From Candidatus Tenderia sp. (GTDB taxonomy: Bacteria > Pseudomonadota > Gammaproteobacteria > Tenderiales > Tenderiaceae): a stretch of 8,036 bases of DNA. The stretch spans positions 1 to 8,036 of the forward strand of contig JASBUE010000303.1 in the NCBI GenBank assembly GCA_030148045.1, written 5' to 3'. The first letter of the stretch is position 1; each line of letters begins with the position of its first letter. Shown piece after piece: positions 1-5,416 of this stretch. The translations under genes and the position numbers were made by a program. The notes below the pieces were generated by a model. The model was not told the origin of the DNA and made no database searches. It saw nothing but the letters and a program-made list of their open reading frames with translations.

Positions 1-2
1 GC

Positions 3-779
3 CTGATCCTGGCCATGAACAACGGCCAGCCCATGGCGCCCAAGCTGATGTATGAATTCCCGCGTGCCGCCATGAACCAGGAACTGAAGAAGGGCCGCAG
101 CTTCGTCACCCGCTTTTTGACCGAACTGTACGGCAATGACAACTGGACACGGGCACCGCTGCACGACTGGCTGGCGCAGATCCAGCCTCACTACGTCATC
201 GACATCAATCGCGACACCCTGCTGCAGGCCAGTTACAGCGATAGACCCCACTACCTGATTGTCGGCCTGGCCCGCATCGGTGGCACCGATTACCGTTTCA
301 AGATCTTTCATTACGACGCCGGCAGCTATAACGAGGTCGAACAGGAAGCAGTCGATCCCGCCCTGCCAGTGCTGTTCAAACCCATGGGCTCACCCGCCCC
401 CGAGCCGAACTACATCGCCTCGGACGCCGACTATGTCGACTACATCACCGAGCTGATGGGCGGTTTTGGCGTGCCGGCCTTTCTAAAGGAGTATCGCAAG
501 GAGAAACAGTACCTGTTCCTGGGTATGCGCTTTAACCGCGATACTGAGCGCATGGTAATGTCTGATATTGTCTACGGCGCCGCCGAGCCCAAAGGCTGGG
601 CACTGATTCCCGAGCCCAATCGAAAAGAACAGCGTTTCTGTGCCAAGATGGGGATTGAAATTGTCGAAGCCGATATCAACGCCCTGCTCTCGGCGGCAAT
701 CAGCGCATCCTCGGGAATATCCGGCAGGGTACCGTCATTGCGGATCTCATTGGTGGAAAAAACTATATCGCCGGGCTGA
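3..779 (+). CDS. SIR2-like domain protein, 5' end outside window
   Basis: Partial gene: the frame is open through the left window edge (residues L-I-L-A precede the first visible Met at 15), so the ATG at 15 is probably not the real start. About 258 residues are visible. The protein resembles the SIR2-like proteins (SIR2_2-type, NAD-binding Rossmann fold) often found near nif genes; supporting stretches are YVIDINRDTLLQ, HYLIVGLARIGGTDYRFKIFHYD (split here only for description), a late FLGMRFNRDTERMV segment and a C-terminal RFCAKMGIEIVEAD segment. Recognition is from memory of the family, not a search. Enzyme activity (NAD hydrolysis or deacylation) is inference. It is convergent with the nif operon. 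Its last roughly 28 residues (from about 693) are antisense to nifZ-like codons, have low complexity (Ser/Ile/Gly) and are probably not the native C-terminus; see the nifZ remnant. No terminator hairpin is evident after the stop. Confidence 0.7.
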   Translation: MILAMNNGQPMAPKLMYEFPRAAMNQELKKGRSFVTRFLTELYGNDNWTRAPLHDWLAQIQPHYVIDINRDTLLQASYSDRPHYLIVGLARIGGTDYRFKIFHYDAGSYNEVEQEAVDPALPVLFKPMGSPAPEPNYIASDADYVDYITELMGGFGVPAFLKEYRKEKQYLFLGMRFNRDTERMVMSDIVYGAAEPKGWALIPEPNRKEQRFCAKMGIEIVEADINALLSAAISASSGISGRVPSLRISLVEKTISPG

Positions 780-793
780 TATTCGGTGCACAT
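572..793 (-). pseudogene. nifZ: nifZ-like 5' remnant, truncated
   Basis: The ORF begins MCTEYQPGDIVFSTNEI and continues RNDGTLPDIPEDALIA, which matches the conserved N-terminal pattern of NifZ family proteins (aromatic-x-PGD-x-V, then NDG-x-x-P). NifZ helps P-cluster maturation of the MoFe protein. Homology covers residues 1-37 (nt 793-683). After Glu-Ser-Arg the expected Gly-Val-Val-Val-Asn-type continuation is absent; residues 38-73 are simply the antisense of the well-conserved SIR2-like gene. A good ribosome-binding site (AAGGA, 800-804 on the complement) lies 6 nt before the ATG, so the start looks genuine and the 3' part looks lost. It is the last gene of the nifB operon, 21 bases after the preceding small orf. 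Alternatives: a divergent short NifZ-like protein, or an assembly misjoin at about 683-695. Confidence 0.6.
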
Positions 794-814
794 AACCTAT
801 CCTTATCTTGCGCT

Positions 815-976
815 TTATTGACTCGGTATCTCCGCGTCTGCCAATCGCGCCACCAGGGCGAACTGCTCGCCGGAGGTGGCAACGGCCCGGTTCAGCTTTT
901 CATAAAAGGCGCGATGACCGTCATCGAGCCGGGCATCACCCAGCAGCAGCTCCACAGCTGAGCACTGGGTCTTCAT
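815..976 (-). CDS. 53-residue hypothetical protein between draG and nifZ remnant
   Basis: Small gene of 53 codons. Its ATG (976-974) overlaps the draG TGA stop (975-973) as ATGA, a standard translational-coupling arrangement, and its TAA is 21 bases before the nifZ-like start, so it sits tightly within the operon. The protein starts MKTQCSAVELLLGDARLDD and ends LVARLADAEIPSQ. It has one Cys (residue 5), no membrane segment, no signal peptide and no metal-binding motif; it looks like two short amphipathic helices with an ATSGEQFALVARLA segment. I do not recognise a family. Spacing, overlap and codon use like its neighbours argue that it is real. It may be a nif-associated accessory protein, but that is inferred from position only. 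Confidence 0.6.
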   Translation of the reverse strand: MKTQCSAVELLLGDARLDDGHRAFYEKLNRAVATSGEQFALVARLADAEIPSQ

Positions 977-1926
977 GTCCATCCCAATCGAATCAGTTCA
1001 CGGGCCTGAGACTCGCACTCCTGCCTGATCTTTTTATCGAGCCGCTTCAACCAACGCATGGGAATCGCATCCATGCCGTAATAAGCGCCGGCGATCATCC
1101 CCAGAATGGCGCCGCTGGTGTCCGCATCGCCACCACGATTGACCACATCAACCATGGCCGCCTCAAAACTCTCACCCTCGAACAGGGCCTGAAACACGGC
1201 GCGCAGGGTATCGACGATAAAGCCGGACGGATTGTCACAACGGCCGTTGTCAAATCTGAATCGGGGGAAGCCATGTAGCAGCTTCACCACCGGCCCGGCG
1301 TGCAACTCATCCAGCGACAGCCCCAACATGGCGCCGTGAATCATCTCGATCACGCACTCGGTCGCCGCATCCGACAATGGATTGTTGTGGGTGACATGGG
1401 CCTGGGCGCGACTGGCCTCGACGGTCTCTTCCTGACAGTTGAAGGTGGCCAGGGCCACCGGCAGGCAGCGCATGCAGGCGCCATTGCCGGCATCGTGCTC
1501 GCTGGCGGGGTTTGCGGCCCTACCGGTGCGGCGAAAATGGATAATACCGCGCCTGACCGTATTGCCGATATCCACCGGCTTGCCGCGCATCCAGTCGTCG
1601 AAGGCCTGCGCCGCGGCATCGGCCTCCACCCCGCCAGCGTCGAGCACGGCGCGACCCAGTGCCAGTGCCATGGTGGTGTCGTCGGTCACCTGGCCCGGCT
1701 TCAGACGTAACCAGCCGCCGCCGCGGATGGTGTCGTGAATACCGTATTGCCGGTGGATCTCCATCGGCGTCATGAACTCGACCGTGGCACCCAGGGCGTC
1801 CCCCACGGCCATTCCAAGATAGGCGCCGGCGGCACGATTCTGTACCGAGAAATGCGGGCTAGTCTTCGGGACCGAAACAGACACGCTGGTCAGTGCAGAC
1901 ATCGCAGGACGGCGCGCGACAGACAT
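973..1926 (-). CDS. draG: ADP-ribosyl-[dinitrogen reductase] hydrolase (DraG)
   Basis: DraG removes ADP-ribose from the regulatory arginine of nitrogenase Fe protein (NifH), restoring activity after an ammonium or energy switch-off. It is a cytosolic, di-Mn ADP-ribosylglycohydrolase. Read from the ATG at 1926 it has 317 residues: GAYLGMAVGDALGATVE at 34-50, the metal-binding TDDT at 81-84, VDIGNT at 118-123, DAGNGA at 145-150 and the C-terminal metal motif GGDADT at 265-270, all as in Rhodospirillum rubrum DraG (about 294 residues). The start is uncertain: ATG 1926 has a weak AGCAGGG site and overlaps nifQ by 68 nt; ATG 1902 and GTG 1884 give lengths closer to the family but lack a visible ribosome-binding site. 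Conserved sequence starts only near residue 28. It is in the same operon as nifB-nifQ. The partner draT is not in this window. Confidence 0.93.
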   Translation of the reverse strand: MSVARRPAMSALTSVSVSVPKTSPHFSVQNRAAGAYLGMAVGDALGATVEFMTPMEIHRQYGIHDTIRGGGWLRLKPGQVTDDTTMALALGRAVLDAGGVEADAAAQAFDDWMRGKPVDIGNTVRRGIIHFRRTGRAANPASEHDAGNGACMRCLPVALATFNCQEETVEASRAQAHVTHNNPLSDAATECVIEMIHGAMLGLSLDELHAGPVVKLLHGFPRFRFDNGRCDNPSGFIVDTLRAVFQALFEGESFEAAMVDVVNRGGDADTSGAILGMIAGAYYGMDAIPMRWLKRLDKKIRQECESQARELIRLGWT

Positions 1927-2476
1927 AAATACCCTGCTGTTCGCACAACTGCTTATAGAGAAACTTCTTCCACTTCATGTCGCGGTCGTTCAGCGCCGCC
2001 AAGGCGGGAAAATTGAGCTGCATCAGCTCACTCAGCTCCTGGCGCGAAAACAGCCCCAAATCCTGCCACAGGTGATCCCTCCCCATGCAGGCAGCGGCAA
2101 CGATCTCGGCCAGCCACACCTCGCTCTCGTCAACGCCGGCGCGCGCATCGAGCATCAGTTTGACCAGGTCGTCACGTTCGGGCAGACGACCGAAATCGAT
2201 CTCACCATGACGCGCCGGATCCTCATGCCATTGCACACCGGGAAAGTGGCTGACAAACAGGGCGCGGTAGGCCGCTCGCGACAATCCCAACCGGGCGGGC
2301 AGGGCCGACCCGCCGACGCTCCAGTTGGCCAGCATGGAGGCGATGATGTGGCTGTTGCGCCCCCCCGTGGCCACCGCCATCAAACGCGCATAGGTTCCGT
2401 CCCGGCTCGCCAGCAACCGATTCAGATTATTCATATTTGGAAACTGCAGAATTTGTGCTGTTGCCGTTGCCATCAT
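1859..2476 (-). CDS. nifQ: NifQ, molybdenum donor for FeMo-co synthesis
   Basis: NifQ carries a Mo-Fe-S cluster and delivers molybdenum to the NifEN/NifH stage of FeMo-cofactor synthesis. The 205-residue protein shows the family signature at its C-terminus: Cys186, Cys191, Cys194 and Cys200 in the order C-x4-C-x2-C-x5-C, which ligates the cluster. The central part (LPERDDLVKLMLDARA, then WLAEIVAAACMGRDHLWQDLG) is typical of NifQ. The ATG at 2476 is followed by a second ATG at 2473; a strong GGGAGGTG site at 2481-2488 on the complement, 4 nt before 2476, supports the first. Length is normal. It follows nifO by 39 bases and its 3' end, including the Cys motif, overlaps the longest draG reading frame. 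Confidence 0.95.
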   Translation of the reverse strand: MMATATAQILQFPNMNNLNRLLASRDGTYARLMAVATGGRNSHIIASMLANWSVGGSALPARLGLSRAAYRALFVSHFPGVQWHEDPARHGEIDFGRLPERDDLVKLMLDARAGVDESEVWLAEIVAAACMGRDHLWQDLGLFSRQELSELMQLNFPALAALNDRDMKWKKFLYKQLCEQQGIYVCRAPSCDVCTDQRVCFGPED

Positions 2477-2515
2477 CAGTCACCTCCCGTGTTTTACCGA
2501 AACCGAACCATAACG

Positions 2516-2938
2516 TTAGCCATCAGAACAACTGTTTTGTGGATGGCCGCGTGGGCAGCTTTCCAGGTCTTCGGCCCCCTCTATCGGGGCCAGGCCAATC
2601 AATGCATTCAAACGCCCGGCATCAAAGCCGGCGTAATAGCCGTCCTCAATCAGCATCAGGGGCCGCCGTATCAGCAAAGGGTCCTGCAGAATTAATGCCA
2701 AGGCTGCATCGGCATCCAGGGCGGCGGGGACCACCTCGCCCGACTTCACCGCCGGGGCGCTCCTGTTGAACCAGTCGGCGACATCAAGCCCTTGAAAAAA
2801 GGGGCGTAAGGTCTCGATCGTCCATGCGGTGGTGAGCAGGTTGCGGGCATCCACCTCATGCCCGGCCCCGACAAGCAGCTGCTTCTGACGGGTGTTATTG
2901 ATGCACCCAGGCTTTTCATAGAAGACGATCTGCACCAT
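2516..2938 (-). CDS. nifO: NifO, ArsC-like nitrogenase-associated protein
   Basis: A thioredoxin-fold protein of the arsenate-reductase-like (ArsC/Spx) superfamily in the nitrogenase-associated branch. The start is the ATG at 2938, not the open frame extending to 2992: AGAGG lies about 8 nt upstream, and the family-typical N-terminus MVQIVFYEKPGCINNTRQK begins there, giving 140 residues. Cys12 is the ArsC-type active-site position, but the CxxS of some relatives is not present (C-I-N-N). LLIRRPLML at 88-96 corresponds to the ArsC RP loop. Cys128 and Cys137 near the C-terminus (ESCPRGH then NSC) are a further nif-branch feature. In A. vinelandii nifO has been reported to influence how molybdenum is shared between nitrogenase and nitrate reductase; the biochemical reaction is unknown. 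Arsenate reduction is unlikely from the context. Confidence 0.9.
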   Translation of the reverse strand: MVQIVFYEKPGCINNTRQKQLLVGAGHEVDARNLLTTAWTIETLRPFFQGLDVADWFNRSAPAVKSGEVVPAALDADAALALILQDPLLIRRPLMLIEDGYYAGFDAGRLNALIGLAPIEGAEDLESCPRGHPQNSCSDG

Positions 2939-2992
2939 AAAGGGGCCTCTGAACAAGTCTATGACGCCTCTGGCCTTCAGGCGGATTCGCAA

Positions 2993-3271
2993 TCAGCGCG
3001 CCTGAATCTCCGCCATGGCCGCTTCCAACCTTTCCGGTGGAATTCCGGTCAGCGAGCCCGGCGGATTCAGCGTCTCACCGAATGAATCCAGAATCGCCCC
3101 CTCGATGGGGCAAATAGTGGCGCACTGTGGATCGGCATGATCCCCTTCGCACTCGCTACACTTCTTGGGATCGATCATGAAGTGGGGCTTGGCCTCATAG
3201 ATGGCCTTGCTTGGGCACAAGGGTTCACAGGCCCAGCAGTTGACGCAGCTTTCGATAATCTTCAATGCCAT
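2993..3271 (-). CDS. fdxN: 2[4Fe-4S] ferredoxin FdxN
   Basis: Small ferredoxin of 92 residues with eight cysteines: Cys9, 12, 15 and 19 (C-x2-C-x2-C-x3-C) and Cys38, 41, 50 and 54 (C-x2-C-x8-C-x3-C). The longer spacer in the second motif and the C-terminal tail after residue 57 are characteristic of Allochromatium-type/FdxN ferredoxins, which carry two low-potential [4Fe-4S] clusters. It starts 5 bases after the nifB stop (TAA 3279-3277), with a G-rich stretch (GGGGGA) inside the nifB end as a poor ribosome-binding site, so it is probably translationally coupled to nifB. In A. vinelandii the equivalent gene supports NifB-co synthesis, most likely by giving electrons to NifB; its position here fits that role. 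Confidence 0.95.
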   Translation of the reverse strand: MALKIIESCVNCWACEPLCPSKAIYEAKPHFMIDPKKCSECEGDHADPQCATICPIEGAILDSFGETLNPPGSLTGIPPERLEAAMAEIQAR

Positions 3272-3276
3272 GGTGC

Positions 3277-4779
3277 TTAGTCCCCCACTCGAAGCTGCTG
3301 TTCGTCACTCACCTCGTCCAGCAGCCCTTCCTCGATCATCTTCTGGTAGTGTTTCATCACCGCCTCTTCGATGGGCTCCATGGGATAATCGTTGTTGGGT
3401 ATAATGCCCGCCGCTTCCAGCATGCTCCAGGGCTCGAACCCTACCTTGGAGCACAGCACGGCCTCACAGCCTTCCAGGGTGCGGACGGTGCGCTGCAACA
3501 CGGTTTCACCGTCGCCGCAGCTCACATCGCCTTCGCAATACTGATCCGCCTTGCGGTGCGAGATAAAACGTACTCCCTCTGAAGAAGCCTCATAAACCAG
3601 AAACTCACGCGCATGGCCGAAGTGCTGATTGATCATGCCACCACCGCTGGTGGCCACGGCCATGAGCACAGGACGATAATGCTTGCCGGTCTCCAGCTGT
3701 ACCACGTTCTGCTTTTTGGCTTCCTCCTTGGCCTTCAGCTCCTCGGCGATGCCGTCGTGGACCTTCCTGCGCATCTCCATGGCGGCGGCGTAGTCGATAT
3801 CCATGTTTTCGATCTTGTCCATGGTGAACTCCTCACCACGGTCCTCGCACAGCAGGCCCACCGCGTCGGCACGGCACTGACGGCAGTGGCGCATCATGTT
3901 CATGTCACCGGCGCAGGCGTCCTGCAGATCCTGCAACTCGGCGGCACTGGGCGAACGCTGCCCCATGACACCGTAAAAGGTGCCGTGCTCGGCCTCGGCG
4001 ATGAGCGGCATCACGTTATGCAGGAAGGCGCCCTTGGATTTGACCACCTTGCTCACCTCTTTCAGGTGTTCGTCGTTGACGCCGGGGATCAAAACAGAAT
4101 TCACCTTGACCAGGATGCCCTTCTCGATGAGCATCTCCAGCCCCTTCTGCTGCTGCTCGATCAGGATCCTGGCGCCCTTCTTGCCGCGGATACGGCGGTT
4201 TTCCCAAAACACCCAGGGATAGATCTTGGCGCCGATCTCGGGATCGACCGTATTGATGGTGATGGTGACATGGTCGATGTTGTGCTTGGACAACTCCTCC
4301 ACCGCGTCCGGCAGGGCCAGACCGTTGGTGGAGACGCACAGCTTAATGTCCGGCGCCTTCTCGGACAACTGGCGGAAGGTCTCGAAGGTGCGCTCAGGAT
4401 TGGCCAGCGGATCGCCGGGGCCGGCGATGCCGAGCACGGTCATCTGCGGAATATTGGCCGCCACCGCCATGGTCTTCTTCACCGCCTGATCCGGCGTCAA
4501 CAGCTCGGAGACCACACCCGGGCGCGACTCGTTGGCGCAGTCATATTTACGGTTACAGTAATGGCACTGAATGTTGCAGGCCGGCGCCACCGCCACGTGC
4601 ATACGGGCGAAGTAGTGATGCGCCTCTTCCGAATAGCAGGGATGGTTGTGCACCTTCTCTCTGATATGCTCAGGCAGTTGAGACACCTGATCATCAGTCG
4701 AACCGCAGGAACCCGCCGAGCAGCCGCCCTTCGACGCCGCCGCCCCGGCCACAGTATCATTCAGAACCGTCAAATCCAT
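3277..4779 (-). CDS. nifB: NifB, radical SAM FeMo-cofactor synthase
   Basis: NifB makes NifB-co, the [8Fe-9S-C] precursor of FeMo-co, by fusing two [4Fe-4S] clusters with carbide insertion from SAM. From the ATG at 4779 the protein has 500 residues. GGAGG at 4789-4793 on the complement is 9 nt upstream, and MDLTVLNDTV starts the homologous region; the open frame to 4854 overlaps the promoter and is rejected. Domains: N-terminal HPCYSEEAHHYFARMHVAVA with Cys48; radical-SAM motif C-x3-C-x2-C at Cys68, 72 and 75; SAM-binding GIAGPGDP at about 117-124; HCRQCRADAVG at 298-308 with Cys299 and Cys302; then a Lys/Glu-rich linker and a C-terminal NifX-like domain from about residue 370 (MAVATSGGGMINQHFGHA). 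It is the full-length two-domain type usual in Proteobacteria and the first gene of its operon. Confidence 0.98.
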   Translation of the reverse strand: MDLTVLNDTVAGAAASKGGCSAGSCGSTDDQVSQLPEHIREKVHNHPCYSEEAHHYFARMHVAVAPACNIQCHYCNRKYDCANESRPGVVSELLTPDQAVKKTMAVAANIPQMTVLGIAGPGDPLANPERTFETFRQLSEKAPDIKLCVSTNGLALPDAVEELSKHNIDHVTITINTVDPEIGAKIYPWVFWENRRIRGKKGARILIEQQQKGLEMLIEKGILVKVNSVLIPGVNDEHLKEVSKVVKSKGAFLHNVMPLIAEAEHGTFYGVMGQRSPSAAELQDLQDACAGDMNMMRHCRQCRADAVGLLCEDRGEEFTMDKIENMDIDYAAAMEMRRKVHDGIAEELKAKEEAKKQNVVQLETGKHYRPVLMAVATSGGGMINQHFGHAREFLVYEASSEGVRFISHRKADQYCEGDVSCGDGETVLQRTVRTLEGCEAVLCSKVGFEPWSMLEAAGIIPNNDYPMEPIEEAVMKHYQKMIEEGLLDEVSDEQQLRVGD

Positions 4780-4850
4780 ATTCTTATTCCTCCACATAAG
4801 GCTTGTGTGTGGTAAGGGCCACCCAGGCGGCACGTACGAAACAGGAGGTT

Positions 4851-4865
4851 GCAAACGGCGTGCCT
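4851..4865 (-). promoter_or_regulatory. sigma54 (-24/-12) promoter of nifB
   Basis: On the complement the sequence reads AGGCAC-GCCGT-TTGC, one mismatch from the sigma54 consensus TGGCAC-N5-TTGC, with the invariant GG and GC 10 bases apart. The predicted transcription start is near 4840, about 60 nt before the nifB ATG at 4779. It lies downstream of a NifA site and an IHF site in correct order, so all parts of a NifA-activated promoter are present. Confidence 0.88.
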
Positions 4866-4894
4866 GCTTTTATAGGCAAGGAATTATTTTTATC

Positions 4895-4907
4895 TATCAA
4901 TTGGTTA
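4895..4907. promoter_or_regulatory. IHF binding site in nifB promoter
   Basis: TATCAATTGGTTA matches the IHF consensus WATCAA-N4-TTR at every defined position, with an A/T-rich tract alongside (4881-4900). It lies between the NifA activator site (4961-4976) and the -24/-12 element (4851-4865), where IHF normally bends DNA to let NifA touch the sigma54 holoenzyme. Confidence 0.75.
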
Positions 4908-4960
4908 AATTTTCTATCCGGAGGGATTGTAAGGAAGGCTACCAACAATGGCGGGGGGAT

Positions 4961-4976
4961 TGTGGTTAATGCAACA
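4961..4976. promoter_or_regulatory. NifA upstream activator sequence (UAS)
   Basis: TGT-GGTTAATGCA-ACA is an exact TGT-N10-ACA palindromic NifA site. Its centre is about 130 bp upstream of the predicted nifB transcription start, inside the usual 80-150 bp range. No other exact TGT-N10-ACA was found by eye between 4780 and 5089; a one-mismatch version (TGT-N10-ACC) is at 4928-4943. Confidence 0.85.
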
Positions 4977-5050
4977 CTGGAACTGCACGTGAGTGAATAG
5001 TGAGATTGTTGCGGCTATCGAGCTGAATCCGCCGGGTATAACAGCGCGGC

Positions 5051-5077
5051 GCAGCCGTGTTGCTTCGCAACCTCTGC
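5051..5077 (-). terminator. possible hairpin after the nifLA operon
   Basis: GTTGC-TTC-GCAAC at 5059-5071 forms a 5-bp stem with a 3-nt loop, and flanking GCAG (5051-5054) and CTGC (5074-5077) can extend it past a small internal loop. It lies 13-39 bases beyond the stop of the 104-residue gene. There is no T tract following it on the minus strand, so an intrinsic terminator is doubtful; partial read-through into nifB is possible. Confidence 0.25.
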
Positions 5078-5089
5078 AATGATAATCCG

Positions 5090-5404
5090 TTACCGCCGCT
5101 GGTATTCAGCCACCAGCACCTGGATCTTTAGCTTGATGATATCCGCCAACATACTCATCTTGCGCGCATGCTCCTGGTGGGCAATGCCATAGAGCTGCTT
5201 TTTCAGATCCTCACTGCCCTCTTTGGGGACACTCAGGGACCACTCGGTGAAAAAGGTGTCGTAGCTGTCGATGGTTTTGATGAGCTGGAATTTGAGTTTT
5301 TCCCGGTCTTTCCCAGGGACCTTGCTCAGGGCCTTGTCGATCACCACCTCCAGATCGGATTTGTTCTGTTTCTGCTGGACGGGGAACTGGATGATCTTTG
5401 ACAT
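5090..5404 (-). CDS. 104-residue helical hypothetical protein downstream of nifA
   Basis: The gene begins 12 bases after the nifA stop, so it is almost surely cotranscribed with nifLA. A purine-rich AAGAAGAG lies about 5 nt before the ATG. The protein starts MSKIIQFPVQQKQNK, is rich in Lys, Glu, Asp, Leu and Ile, and looks almost entirely alpha-helical (VIDKALSKV, EKLKFQLIKTIDSYDTFF, EDLKKQLYGIAHQEHARKM, ADIIKLKIQVLVAEYQ). It has no Cys, no signal peptide and no membrane segment; two His (about residues 76 and 79) are in one helix. I do not recognise the family. A role tied to NifL/NifA control or to nifB expression is possible only by position. A. vinelandii has no equivalent that I recall between nifA and nifB. 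Confidence 0.75.
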   Translation of the reverse strand: MSKIIQFPVQQKQNKSDLEVVIDKALSKVPGKDREKLKFQLIKTIDSYDTFFTEWSLSVPKEGSEDLKKQLYGIAHQEHARKMSMLADIIKLKIQVLVAEYQRR

Positions 5405-5416
5405 GACGGCTCTTCT

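Noticed and set aside
560..683. Frameshifted continuation of nifZ on the minus strand
   Set aside because: No minus-strand frame here resembles the NifZ C-terminal part, while the plus strand carries conserved SIR2-like sequence, so loss or rearrangement fits better than a frameshift.
2939..2992. N-terminal extension of nifO back to 2992
   Set aside because: It would start at a TTG adjacent to the fdxN stop; the family N-terminus and a ribosome-binding site both point to ATG 2938.
3613..4815. 400-residue plus-strand ORF opposite nifB
   Set aside because: It is a shadow frame of the strongly conserved nifB gene; Leu/His-rich composition typical of antisense GC-rich coding, with no recognisable motif.
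4780..4854. N-terminal extension of nifB to 4854
   Set aside because: It would begin inside the -24/-12 promoter element, upstream of the predicted transcription start.
4803..5000. 65-residue plus-strand ORF in the nifL-A/nifB intergenic region
   Set aside because: It covers the NifA, IHF and sigma54 sites, has no good ribosome-binding site and shows no family resemblance.
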